Positions 25,158-33,451 of a stretch of DNA of 39,010 nucleotides are shown piece by piece. Location of the stretch: positions 1-39,010 of the forward strand of contig CALXTM010000014.1 of assembly GCA_944391415.1 (NCBI GenBank). The letters run 5' to 3'. Origin of the DNA: an uncultured Alphaproteobacteria bacterium (lineage in GTDB: Bacteria > Pseudomonadota > Alphaproteobacteria > RF32 > CAG-239). The stretch's first letter is position 1; every line of letters begins with the position of its first letter. The notes under the pieces were generated by a model that searched no databases, was not told the DNA's origin, and saw nothing but the letters and a program-made list of their open reading frames with translations. The position numbers were made by a program, and so were the translations under genes.

Positions 25158-25186
25158 CTTTTACGCTTTTAATCAATGTTTGTCAA
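25158..25186 (-). promoter_or_regulatory. Promoter of tRNA-fMet
   Basis: On the minus strand a perfect TTGACA (25186-25181), a 17-bp spacer and TAAAAG (25163-25158) stand about 16 bases before the mature tRNA start. Confidence 0.6.
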
Positions 25187-25225
25187 GTGTTTATTTGCAA
25201 AAAACGCTCAATTCAAATTTAGCCG

Positions 25226-25294
25226 TTAAAGTATCAAGCTTAGGATGATTGCCAAAACAAAGACAGTTACGATAATATAATGCCACAAATGCAT
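25226..25294 (-). CDS. Predicted 22-residue single-pass membrane peptide
   Basis: A tiny frame of 22 residues: MHLWHYI followed by an unbroken run of Ile, Val, Leu, Thr, Phe and Ala ending SLIL. GGGAG lies six bases before the ATG, better than many sites in this window. The composition is that of a single membrane helix, as in other very small bacterial membrane proteins. It sits between cspA and the tRNA promoter on the same strand. No homologue known to me; a chance frame cannot be excluded, but start signal plus all-hydrophobic content is suggestive. Confidence 0.4.
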   Translation of the reverse strand: MHLWHYIIVTVFVLAIILSLIL

Positions 25295-25326
25295 TCTGTT
25301 CTCCCGGATATTAATGTGATTTCAAC

Positions 25327-25360
25327 AGTACAAGACAAGATATAAACCTTGTCTTGTACT
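25327..25360. other. Perfect 13-bp hairpin after the cold-shock gene
   Basis: AGTACAAGACAAG (25327-25339) pairs with CTTGTCTTGTACT (25348-25360), loop of 8. It begins about 24 bases beyond the cspA stop on the minus strand. There is no T-run on either side, so it is not a standard intrinsic terminator; it may stabilise the mRNA 3' end. Confidence 0.6.
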
Positions 25361-25383
25361 ATCGGAGTTGGTGGCTTTGAAGA

Positions 25384-25587
25384 CTACAAAACTTTTATGT
25401 TGCCGGCTGCAATACGTCCGCGATCGTCATAAAGCTCATAACCTACGCGTTGTCCGTCATTTAATCTTTTTAATCCGATTTTTTCCAATTGAGTAATATG
25501 TACAAAAACGTCCTTACTGCCGGTTTCCGGCTCAATAAAACCATATCCTTTTTTGCAGTTGAACCATTTAACAGTTCCGGTTAACAT
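25384..25587 (-). CDS. cspA: Cold-shock domain protein (CspA family)
   Basis: 67 residues, a complete single cold-shock domain. TGTVKWFN opens the fold, RNP1-like KGYGFI is at 13-18 and RNP2-like VFVHI at 27-31. Binds single-stranded RNA/DNA and melts mRNA secondary structure. A very strong AAGGAGGA lies about nine bases before the ATG. The untranslated region before it is long and AT-rich, as often in cold-shock mRNAs. It is monocistronic or shared with the tiny membrane peptide downstream. The exact paralog name among CspA-like proteins cannot be told. Confidence 0.93.
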   Translation of the reverse strand: MLTGTVKWFNCKKGYGFIEPETGSKDVFVHITQLEKIGLKRLNDGQRVGYELYDDRGRIAAGNIKVL

Positions 25588-25771
25588 AGTCTGTAATCCT
25601 CCTTGTAAGATTGTTAAAGTTCTAAGATTGCTTGTTTTTATTTACATTTACAATCATAATCTTAAACAGGGGTTTTGCATATACAGTATTTTCCTGATTT
25701 GGCTATCGGATTTTTAGTGTATTAAAAGTTGTCTGTTTTTTGTATATCTATTTAAGATATAGCAAATTTTG

Positions 25772-26527
25772 TTATGGTTTAAGCAATTTGTCAAATTTGT
25801 GATTAGCCATTGCGGCTATGGATGTTTTGGCAAAATAATTTTGTATTTTGTCTCCTTCAAGCGTCATGACGGTTCCTCCGGCTTCTTCTATAATCAAGAC
25901 ACCGGCTGCAAAATCCCATGGCTGCAACTCAAACTCCCAAAACATTCCGAATCTTCCTGCTGCCACACCTGCCAAATCAAGTGCCGCCGAACCCGAGCGT
26001 CGCAAATCCAGAGCTGCCGCAAAACTTTTGGCTGCAAATTCCCAAGTTTTTGTGCTAAGGCTACGATTATAAGGCGCCGTTCCAAAAACAATTAATGAAT
26101 CTTGCGGCTCTTCCGACGATGTTTTTATTAACCTCCCGTTGCAAAAGGCGCCGTGGCCTTTTTCGGCCCAAAAAATTTCATCCAAATACGGATCATAAAT
26201 GACACCCAAAATCGGTGTTCCGTCTTTTAACAAAGCAATAGAAACACAACTGTGTTTTACCCCTTTGATAAAATTTGATGTTCCGTCTATGGGATCACAG
26301 ATAAAGCAATAGCCGTTTTTGTTGCAAGTTTGGTTGCCTTCTTCGCCCAAAAACGCAGCCTCTGGCAAAATTTTTAACAGATTTTGCTGCAAAATATTTT
26401 CGATTTTTACATCATACTCCGTCACCAAATTATGACGATCATTGTTCTTGGTTTCAATATGCTCTGCTTCGCCTTGCTTTATGACGTTTCCGCATTTTTT
26501 GGCAAGTTCAATAATATCTTCAAGCAT
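25772..26527 (-). CDS. Inositol monophosphatase family protein (SuhB/CysQ-like)
   Basis: 251 residues, normal family length. Metal-site motifs are complete: GEEG (61-64), DPIDGTSNF (78-86) and PWDFAAG (203-209). The family hydrolyses small phosphomonoesters such as inositol-1-phosphate, or 3'-phosphoadenosine phosphates (CysQ), with Mg2+; members also act in rRNA processing (SuhB). Which applies here is not decidable. The ATG lies ten bases after the stop of the peptidase gene on the same strand, so the two are probably cotranscribed. Confidence 0.9.
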   Translation of the reverse strand: MLEDIIELAKKCGNVIKQGEAEHIETKNNDRHNLVTEYDVKIENILQQNLLKILPEAAFLGEEGNQTCNKNGYCFICDPIDGTSNFIKGVKHSCVSIALLKDGTPILGVIYDPYLDEIFWAEKGHGAFCNGRLIKTSSEEPQDSLIVFGTAPYNRSLSTKTWEFAAKSFAAALDLRRSGSAALDLAGVAAGRFGMFWEFELQPWDFAAGVLIIEEAGGTVMTLEGDKIQNYFAKTSIAAMANHKFDKLLKP

Positions 26528-26537
26528 TGTCTTTTGC

Positions 26538-28367
26538 CTATTTTTGCAGTTTTTTATCCAAGCGTTCCAGTTCGTCGATATAAGATGTAATCAGGCTCAA
26601 ACCTTTATTCCAGAATTTAGGATCTTTGGCATTAAGACCAAATGGTTTTAGTAATTCGTCATAGCGTTCAACACCTGTTTTTGAGAGCATATCAAGATAC
26701 ATTTCGGCAAAATGTTCAACTTTGCCTTCCTGATAAACCTGATAAAGAGAATTAACCAAACAATCGGCAAACGAATAGGCATAGACATAAAACGGCCGCC
26801 AAAAGAAATGCCCGACTTGGGTCCAGTTGTTTTCGGTTACCTCATCAATATTAACATATTTGCCAAGCGATGCCGACATTTCTTCTTTCCAAATTTCGGC
26901 CAACCGTGCTTGCGATACTTCGCCGTTGCGCCGTTCATCGTGCACTCTTGTTTCAAAAAAGTGAAAAGCAATTTGGCGGATGGACGTATTAATCATATCA
27001 TTTACTTTTCCGGCAATCAGACACAAACGCTCTTTATCGTCTTTTGCATCTTTGAGCAGCGATTGAAAAGTAAGCATTTCGGCAAATACTGACGCAACCT
27101 CGGCCAAAGTCAAAGGTGTGGCATCATTTAGGTCTCCTTGTTTGGAGCTAAGACGCATATGACATCCGTGTCCTAATTCATGGGCCAAGGTCAGCACATC
27201 ATTTTGTTTGCCGACGAAGTTCAAGAACAAGTACGGGTGATATTTATCCGGCAACGGCATGGCAAAGGCACCGCTTCTTTTACCGTCACGGGGCGGAACA
27301 TCTATCCAAGAATGTTTTTTATCAAAAAAGTCTTTGGCCAAATCATAGAGTTTTGGTGAAAATTGTTTATATGCATCAAGAACAATTTTAACCGCCTCAT
27401 CCCAAGAGTATTTTCGGTCTGTTTCAAAAGGCAAGGGTGCGTTGCGATCCCAATATTCCAGTTTTTTAACATTTAACCATTTGGCTTTGAGTTTGTAAAA
27501 ACGATGCGCGATATTGGCATAGTTTTCGCGTACGGTATTTGCCAGAGCCTCAACCGCCTTATCATCCACTCTGTTGGCAAGGTTTTGCGATGCAACCGGT
27601 GTCTTAAACCCGCGTTTAATATCTTCAATGGCTTTATCTTTAATTACCATATTATAATTGAGGGTAAATAAAGGTGCGTTTTCTGTGCAAACCCTGGCGA
27701 TTTCTTTGCCGGCTTTGGTTCTAGTTTGGGCGTCTTTATCAAGAGTAAGTTTGGCAATTTCGGCATCATTATATTCTTTGCCGTCCACAATATATTTGAG
27801 TCTGGCGGACGTCTCTTCATACAATCTTTCCCAACCCTCTCCCGAAGTAACTGATTTTTCGTGCAGTATTTCTTCAATTTCTTCCGGCAACTCATATTTT
27901 TTAAACAAGCGTATTCTTTTCAGCCATGGGGCAAAATAAGCGGCTTTTTTATCTTTGAGCCACTCGTTGATTTTTTTATCAGGCAATTTATTAAACTCCA
28001 ATGACAAAAATATCACCGGTTTGCTGTAATCATTAAGTTTTTCCGAAATATTTTGATAAAAAGTCATGGCTTGAGCATTTTTCATCTGCGTAACCATATT
28101 CAGATAGGCAAACACGCCGATTTTGTTGCCCAAGACCGAACGCTTTTCGCAGTCTTGAGCCATCTTGGCAAATCCCGCCGCATCAAGCCCGGCAATTTTG
28201 CCTTTGTATTTACGAGCAAAGTCAATGGCTGATTTTTTGTAAGTATCCAAATCTTTTTGGATTTGTTTATCCTCAAGACCGGTGTATAAATCTGACAAAT
28301 CCCATGCCGGCAGATTATTGTTGTCCCGGCCAGAAATTTTCAAATTCGTTTGTGCTGTTTTGCTCAT
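26538..28367 (-). CDS. pepF: M3-family oligoendopeptidase F
   Basis: 609 residues from ATG 28367, which has AAGGAA eight bases upstream and precedes the conserved LPAWDLSDLY; the open frame extends 53 codons further but without homology. The zinc motif HELGH (H396, E397, H400) is followed by the M3 signature context GCHMRLS, and the third ligand region is TLAEVASVFAEML. Such enzymes are cytosolic zinc peptidases that cut oligopeptides of roughly 7-17 residues. The length matches the clostridial/alphaproteobacterial pepF group. The start overlaps the upstream gene by 53 bases. Confidence 0.92.
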   Translation of the reverse strand: MSKTAQTNLKISGRDNNNLPAWDLSDLYTGLEDKQIQKDLDTYKKSAIDFARKYKGKIAGLDAAGFAKMAQDCEKRSVLGNKIGVFAYLNMVTQMKNAQAMTFYQNISEKLNDYSKPVIFLSLEFNKLPDKKINEWLKDKKAAYFAPWLKRIRLFKKYELPEEIEEILHEKSVTSGEGWERLYEETSARLKYIVDGKEYNDAEIAKLTLDKDAQTRTKAGKEIARVCTENAPLFTLNYNMVIKDKAIEDIKRGFKTPVASQNLANRVDDKAVEALANTVRENYANIAHRFYKLKAKWLNVKKLEYWDRNAPLPFETDRKYSWDEAVKIVLDAYKQFSPKLYDLAKDFFDKKHSWIDVPPRDGKRSGAFAMPLPDKYHPYLFLNFVGKQNDVLTLAHELGHGCHMRLSSKQGDLNDATPLTLAEVASVFAEMLTFQSLLKDAKDDKERLCLIAGKVNDMINTSIRQIAFHFFETRVHDERRNGEVSQARLAEIWKEEMSASLGKYVNIDEVTENNWTQVGHFFWRPFYVYAYSFADCLVNSLYQVYQEGKVEHFAEMYLDMLSKTGVERYDELLKPFGLNAKDPKFWNKGLSLITSYIDELERLDKKLQK

Positions 28368-28743
28368 TTTCCATTTCCTTTCGTTGGCGATGAAGTCGTT
28401 CCATATCTTCTTTTGTATTGGGATGTGCCCGCAAATATTCAGCTCTGGCGTCTTCGTCAATGAGCGGATTCTTGGGCATCTCCGGCTCATAAATATAGTT
28501 GCTCCAAGGAGTGTCTTGCTGGCCATTTAGCCAATCTTTTGCTCCTTTGACAATAGTTTTTATATCACACCATGAATTTGCCGCGACAGCTCTCATGCTG
28601 CATCCGATTTTATGTTCGCATTCTACCAGCTCATCCAGCAAGCTTTGTGTGCAAGCAACAAAACCGCGGTTTTGAGCATCGTATTTGGGCGACAACAAAA
28701 TCAACAGCATCATCATCCCGAACAAACCTCCGAGACAACACAT
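28315..28743 (-). CDS. Small membrane-anchored hypothetical protein
   Basis: About 142 residues. It starts in a hydrophobic helix (MCCLGGLFGMMMLLILLS), then a Cys-containing region (FVACTQSLLDELVECEHKIGC, AANSWCDIK) and a Glu/Arg-rich helical tail. The ATG at 28743 has no good ribosome site, and the frame stays protein-like for about 15 codons upstream (KIFTAIKHHWFGIV) with only ATA or ATT as possible starts after an AGGAA; the true start is therefore uncertain. It overlaps the pepF start by 53 bases and follows the uridylyltransferase gene closely. Function unknown. Confidence 0.55.
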   Translation of the reverse strand: MCCLGGLFGMMMLLILLSPKYDAQNRGFVACTQSLLDELVECEHKIGCSMRAVAANSWCDIKTIVKGAKDWLNGQQDTPWSNYIYEPEMPKNPLIDEDARAEYLRAHPNTKEDMERLHRQRKEMENEQNSTNEFENFWPGQQ

Positions 28744-28784
28744 AACGATACCGAACCAATGGTGTTTGATAGCCGTAAAAATCT

Positions 28785-29516
28785 TTATTTTTTCCTGTTT
28801 TTAATTAACTCTTCAAGCAGAGCAAGCTCTTCTAGGGTATTTGCTGCCGAAGCCTCCTCAACCGAGCATTCCACGGCCGAGCATTTAAGCCCCATCCGCA
28901 GCGCAACCTCTACCGCATCAGTAAGATAATACTCGTGTGCGGCATTTTCATTGCTGATGGCCCCCAAAATTTCAAAAAGTTTTTCTCCGTCAAAACACAT
29001 AATTCCTGAGTTGCAAAAAGTAATTGCCTTTTCTTCGTCGGTAGCATCCTTAAACTCGACAATTCTTTGCAAATTATCGCCATTCATAACCAAACGACCG
29101 TATCTTGCCGGATCTTTAGGCCTAAAACCCATACATACCACAGAATATCCCTGAGCTCTTCGACGCAACAATTTTCTCATACTCTCTTTGGTATAAAGCG
29201 GTTGATCGCCGAATATCACCAAAATATCGCCCTTAAAACCGCAAAATTCAGCTCTTGCGGCCATAACAGCATGGGCTGTTCCCAACTGTTTTTCTTGGAC
29301 ACAGGTCGGATAAGGAGCAACTTCTTTTTTAACCGCCTCACCATCTGGGGCAACCACGGTCACTATTTTATCGACCTTTAGTTCGTTGAGCGTGTCAATA
29401 ATGTGGCGTATCATTGGTTTGCCGTCAACCGGCATTAAAACCTTTGGCAAATTAGATTTCATTCTGGTGCCTTTGCCGGCTCCCAAAATAATTGCTCCGA
29501 TAGGAGTGTCACTCAT
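28785..29516 (-). CDS. GlmU-like UTP/NTP sugar-phosphate uridylyltransferase, single domain
   Basis: 243 residues. ILGAGKGTRMKSNLPKVLMP (10-29) is the nucleotide-binding signature of GlmU; EKQLGTAHAVMAA, FGDQPLYT, FCNSGIMCFDG and NAAHEYYLTD match the GlmU N-terminal domain in order. Full GlmU is about 450 residues with a left-handed beta-helix acetyltransferase; that half is missing and the gene ends cleanly. It should form UDP-GlcNAc from GlcNAc-1-P and UTP, but could use another hexose-1-phosphate. The acetyltransferase step would need a gene outside this window. Confidence 0.85.
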   Translation of the reverse strand: MSDTPIGAIILGAGKGTRMKSNLPKVLMPVDGKPMIRHIIDTLNELKVDKIVTVVAPDGEAVKKEVAPYPTCVQEKQLGTAHAVMAARAEFCGFKGDILVIFGDQPLYTKESMRKLLRRRAQGYSVVCMGFRPKDPARYGRLVMNGDNLQRIVEFKDATDEEKAITFCNSGIMCFDGEKLFEILGAISNENAAHEYYLTDAVEVALRMGLKCSAVECSVEEASAANTLEELALLEELIKNRKK

Positions 29517-29599
29517 AACTTTTTTCTCCTTTATAACTTTTTAATAACTTTGTGTTTATATAGCGGTATGATGAATCAGTTAACCTTGAGTGTCAAGTT

Positions 29600-31651
29600 A
29601 TGATAAAACTTTTTTTTGCAGTTTGTTTCAATTTGTTGATTATTTTGCCGGCCTTTTGTCGTGTAACACCGATAAGCGGCTATGAAAGTTTGCCAAAACC
29701 GCAAGAAACCAAGGCAACCGAGCCCGAGGTCAAAGAAGTTGAATTTGATGAGTTTAAGCATTTTATTCAAGAGCGCTTTTCCACAGCACCCAAGGCCGAT
29801 TCTTCCTCCATCAACAAAACCGTTGGCTATTTACCAAGTCTTACCAGCGAGCAAATGGCAAAAGAAAGTAAAAAAGGCATTTTCCAACAGATGTATGAGC
29901 AAGCGCTTGGGCGCATCAGCAACACTCCGGCTCCCGCCAGAGCCGATATTGCCACCTCCGCCACTCCTCTTCCGCCGGTCAAAGAGCAAGAGGAAAGCTG
30001 GCGCCTTGCTGATGTTCCTCTCATCACAGCCTATCTTCCGCCGGATAACACACCTTTTGATATTCCGGCTCTTGAGCATATTCCATATCTCATGAATTCA
30101 ATTGAGGTTTTGCCAAGCGGTTTGGTCAAATTTGAAGAAACCGTTGTTGTGGTGGCAAACGGTGGCAAGCTTAAAAGCGGCCTAACCAAAATACTGCCGC
30201 TTTATGTTTATGATCCATATGGCCACAGGCAGCGTTTGGATTACTCGGTTGTTGGGGTAAGAGTAAATGATATGCCGATAAACTATCATTTAACCGATAA
30301 CGGGCGCAATGTTTTGCTGGTTCCAGATGATGATTACCGACTTGATCCCGGCATCTATACCTACAAATTTGAATATGTGGTTGATAATTTATTGTGGAAT
30401 TATGGCGATTTTTATCAATTATATTGGGATATTGGTGGTAACGGCTGGAATTTGGTGGTTGACAGATTAGGCGCCAGCCTCAGCCTTCCGACGGAAGGAG
30501 CCTTGCTTTCACAAGAAATTTTGCTTGGCTCGTTGCAAGGTCTTGAATCCAACGCGGTCGAAATTCGTCCTAACGGGCGCTTTGCCACAGCATATATAGC
30601 CAAACGTCCGTTGTTTATAGGCGAGGGTATGCATCTTGTGGCCGATATTTCGGCACAAGCTCTTGCCAAACCGACCTTTGGTCAAAAACTTATTCGTTCG
30701 TTTTATGATTATGGTGATATTTATTTATCGCTTTTGGGCTTTTTGATAATTGTCGGATCATTTGCCGTATCTTGGCGTTATATTTCAGCCGACAAGGGTC
30801 AGTTAAAATTTGTTCTGCCCAAATCAGCCTCCGTGATAAGATATCTGTTGTTAAATCGTTTTGATCTCAAATCGGTATGCGGATTTTTGCTGGAATTATA
30901 CAAAAAGAATATTATAGACATCCAACAATCCGGTGATACTGTTTTATTGATTAAGCGGACCGACAACCTCAAAAGCCTCCAAAACTATGAGGCCAAGGCA
31001 TTACAATATCTGTTTCCTTCACACGAAACCGTCTTCAATGTCAATGACAAAAATCGTCTTCCGATTAAAAGATTTGCCTCCTGCCTGGAGCATGGCCTTA
31101 AGCGCCAAATGCTTAAATTCAGGCTCAAGCTCAATTTGGGGTATTTATTTTTTAGCCTTGCCATGCTAATGGTTACAGAGGTATTTATGGCGTTTTTTAA
31201 GCTCAATTCTTTATATTCGTTTATGGTTATGGCCACAGCCTCGTTGGCGTGTTTGGGTGCTTTGGCCATGTGGTATTTTGGCCGCAAACGTTGGATCAAA
31301 ATTTTAGTAAGGCTTTTTTCGCTGGATATCATACTTATCAGTTTTATTGTCTTTGCCGCGGTGGTTCATCCGCTGGCCGGTGTTTTGCTGATTGCCTCGA
31401 CCTTGGCCATAGTTATGGCATTGGGTGTTTATTCCAAACGTCTAGGGCTCATCAAGCACTATATTCAAGACATTGCCAATTTTAAGGATTATTTGCTCAA
31501 ACATCGTGACAACATAGTCATCAGTCGCGACTTCTTAAATTATCAATCCGCCATCTGGGCCTTTGATTTGGAGCAGGATTTTGTGCCTAAAGGAACGCCT
31601 GAATACTATAAGTTGCCTGCAGCCTCTGCCATACTTTTCAAGTTAAAATAA
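29600..31651 (+). CDS. DUF2207-like multi-pass membrane protein
   Basis: 683 residues. Signal peptide to about residue 20 (IILPAFC before RVTP), then a low-complexity Pro/Ala/Glu region to about 155. A beta-rich extracytoplasmic domain follows (SIEVLPSGLVKFEETVVV, LPLYVYDPYGHRQRLDYSV, YWDIGGNGWN), the pattern of DUF2207. A membrane helix at about 373-393, a cytoplasmic stretch with a winged-helix-like segment (SVIRYLLLNRFDLKSVCGFL), four further hydrophobic segments (about 510-605) and a soluble tail end the protein. Function of DUF2207 is unknown. It is divergent from the uridylyltransferase gene; the start has only a weak GAG before it. Confidence 0.7.
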   Translation: MIKLFFAVCFNLLIILPAFCRVTPISGYESLPKPQETKATEPEVKEVEFDEFKHFIQERFSTAPKADSSSINKTVGYLPSLTSEQMAKESKKGIFQQMYEQALGRISNTPAPARADIATSATPLPPVKEQEESWRLADVPLITAYLPPDNTPFDIPALEHIPYLMNSIEVLPSGLVKFEETVVVVANGGKLKSGLTKILPLYVYDPYGHRQRLDYSVVGVRVNDMPINYHLTDNGRNVLLVPDDDYRLDPGIYTYKFEYVVDNLLWNYGDFYQLYWDIGGNGWNLVVDRLGASLSLPTEGALLSQEILLGSLQGLESNAVEIRPNGRFATAYIAKRPLFIGEGMHLVADISAQALAKPTFGQKLIRSFYDYGDIYLSLLGFLIIVGSFAVSWRYISADKGQLKFVLPKSASVIRYLLLNRFDLKSVCGFLLELYKKNIIDIQQSGDTVLLIKRTDNLKSLQNYEAKALQYLFPSHETVFNVNDKNRLPIKRFASCLEHGLKRQMLKFRLKLNLGYLFFSLAMLMVTEVFMAFFKLNSLYSFMVMATASLACLGALAMWYFGRKRWIKILVRLFSLDIILISFIVFAAVVHPLAGVLLIASTLAIVMALGVYSKRLGLIKHYIQDIANFKDYLLKHRDNIVISRDFLNYQSAIWAFDLEQDFVPKGTPEYYKLPAASAILFKLK

Positions 31652-31665
31652 GGCGTGTGTACAAA

Positions 31666-32469
31666 TTATTTTATCACATCCTCCACACGTTCAAAAACTT
31701 TTTTGGCGGTGGTTAAATAATCATCGGCTTTTTGCGGCTTTCCGGCATAGGCTACCGAATAGCTCATCACCTTAAAACCAAACGGGTTTGATGTATAATT
31801 AAGTTTGTCGCGGTCGTCTTTTTCAATATCTTCATAGTTATCAATTTCGATATAAGCTATTCTCAGATATGCGCGCCAAATAATTGTATCCGCTTCGGGA
31901 TGATTCTGCGTCGAGGTTATGGTTCTAAACTGTGCCACCCACAAATTATCGTTAAGCTTTTTTATTCGGTCGATTTCGACCAATCTTTTCATTTTCATGC
32001 GGATAAAACTTTTGAGCTGATCGCGGTTAAGGTTGTTGACAAATTCATAATAATTGCCAACCCCCGAGTACCAATAAAATAAAGAATTGGTGTCCCAGCA
32101 ATAAAATAAATCGGCTGATGATATCGGAATGGAATGTCGCATTTTAATATATTGCGCAATATATTTTTCGCTTAGCATATCGCGAAAATATACCTCTTGA
32201 TATGCTGGCGGGGCTTTTTCCAAAGTGAAAAAATCTTTATCCGTGACATAAAAGGAAGCCCCGACATTTTTTTGCGGTATTAAAACATATAATACCATCG
32301 CCAACATTATATTAAGGCAAAAACTAACCACGGCAAAAATGGCAAATAGTCGTGATGTCCATAAATACCTTCGTTCCGGAAAGGCCGGAATATGAAAATC
32401 TTGCGGATATTTTTCCAACCGATCCGGACTTTTTTTGTCACGGTATTTAAAAAGATTAGCCAATATCAT
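31666..32469 (-). CDS. VirB8-like type IV secretion family protein, copy 1
   Basis: 267 residues: a cytoplasmic N-terminus, one membrane helix (about 42-67, FAIFAVVSFCLNIMLAMVLY) and a periplasmic domain ending in NPFGFKVMSYSVAYAGK. That last block is the VirB8 C-terminal hallmark (NPxGFxVxxY). VirB8 is the inner-membrane scaffold of type IV secretion machines. AAGGG lies seven bases before the ATG. It is paralogous to the next gene: both have RRYLW(T/S)SRL before the helix and the same C-terminal block. No other secretion gene is beside it, so a role in a complete machine cannot be shown here. Confidence 0.75.
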   Translation of the reverse strand: MILANLFKYRDKKSPDRLEKYPQDFHIPAFPERRYLWTSRLFAIFAVVSFCLNIMLAMVLYVLIPQKNVGASFYVTDKDFFTLEKAPPAYQEVYFRDMLSEKYIAQYIKMRHSIPISSADLFYCWDTNSLFYWYSGVGNYYEFVNNLNRDQLKSFIRMKMKRLVEIDRIKKLNDNLWVAQFRTITSTQNHPEADTIIWRAYLRIAYIEIDNYEDIEKDDRDKLNYTSNPFGFKVMSYSVAYAGKPQKADDYLTTAKKVFERVEDVIK

Positions 32470-32493
32470 TTTGCACCCTTGTAGCTCAAAGCG

Positions 32494-33273
32494 CTAATAT
32501 ACATATTGTCCAAATCGCACATCTTTAGCCGTTCTTAAATAGCTTTCGGGGTCCTCAGGCGTCCCGACATAAGAGGTTGAATAATTTATTACCAAAAAAC
32601 CGAAAGGATTTTGTTCTCTCAAAGATTGGTTTTCATAAGGTATTGGGGCCAAGATGGCTCTTACATAGGCGCGCCATATATTAATTATCGGAGTCTTCTC
32701 GCCTGGGTAATAGTCCATGGTTATAAATTGCGCCATCCAAAATCCGCGCGACATGGGTTCTATCCATTCCACCTCGGCCAGTCTAACCAAGCCCTGCATT
32801 TTAAACTGATTAATATTTCTTTGGATATCATTAGCCACAAAATTTTGGTATACCTTTTGCGATGACATCCAAAACAGGCGTGATCCCGGCTGCCAACGTC
32901 TTGTCAGTTCGTCATAGTCTGCGGTAATAACATTGCGCAACAAAATAAATTCCTCGATAAAAGCCTCGGTCAGTAAATCAATTGCGGCAACGGGACGCTC
33001 TTGTTTTTCGATTAGTTTCAATTGGCTGAAAGCGCGGTCAGGCTCAAACAACAATGGCGATGATGAACGCTGAGGCAGCATTACATATATGCCAGACACC
33101 AACATAAGATTAAGACAAATGCTCAAAGCGGCAAAAATAACCAACAACCTCGAGCTCCAAAGATATCTTCTCTCAGGCATGGCGTTGGTATGTATGGCCT
33201 CGGGATAAAGCCCCAGTTTATCCGGGCTTTGTTTTTCCTTATACTTAAATACGGTGTTTAATAAATCGAGCAT
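32494..33273 (-). CDS. VirB8-like type IV secretion family protein, copy 2
   Basis: About 259 residues from ATG 33273, four bases after AGAGG; an upstream in-frame start would add 15 residues without homology. Layout is as in its paralog: NAMPERRYLWSSRL, a membrane helix (LLVIFAALSICLNLMLVSGIY), and a periplasmic domain ending NPFGFLVINYSTSYVG. The two genes are 24 bases apart on the same strand and clearly arose by duplication, then diverged. Dispersed and duplicated VirB8 genes are known from Rickettsiales-type systems. It is divergent from the TolC-like lipoprotein gene. Confidence 0.75.
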   Translation of the reverse strand: MLDLLNTVFKYKEKQSPDKLGLYPEAIHTNAMPERRYLWSSRLLVIFAALSICLNLMLVSGIYVMLPQRSSSPLLFEPDRAFSQLKLIEKQERPVAAIDLLTEAFIEEFILLRNVITADYDELTRRWQPGSRLFWMSSQKVYQNFVANDIQRNINQFKMQGLVRLAEVEWIEPMSRGFWMAQFITMDYYPGEKTPIINIWRAYVRAILAPIPYENQSLREQNPFGFLVINYSTSYVGTPEDPESYLRTAKDVRFGQYVY

Positions 33274-33451
33274 TTGGCCTCTGCAAAGATAATGATAATA
33301 TGGTTTGCAACTAAACAAATTATATCAAGTAAAACTATCTTTTTTATTAATTTTATACAACAAAGTTGAATAAAAGCAAATAAATACTGTTAATATTCAA
33401 AATATTGATATAACGTATGAAATATGTACTGTTTTTTTATAGGGTATGGCT

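Noticed and set aside
25327..25360. Intrinsic terminator after cspA
   Set aside because: The stem is perfect but no T-run follows on either strand, so it is listed only as a hairpin of unknown role.
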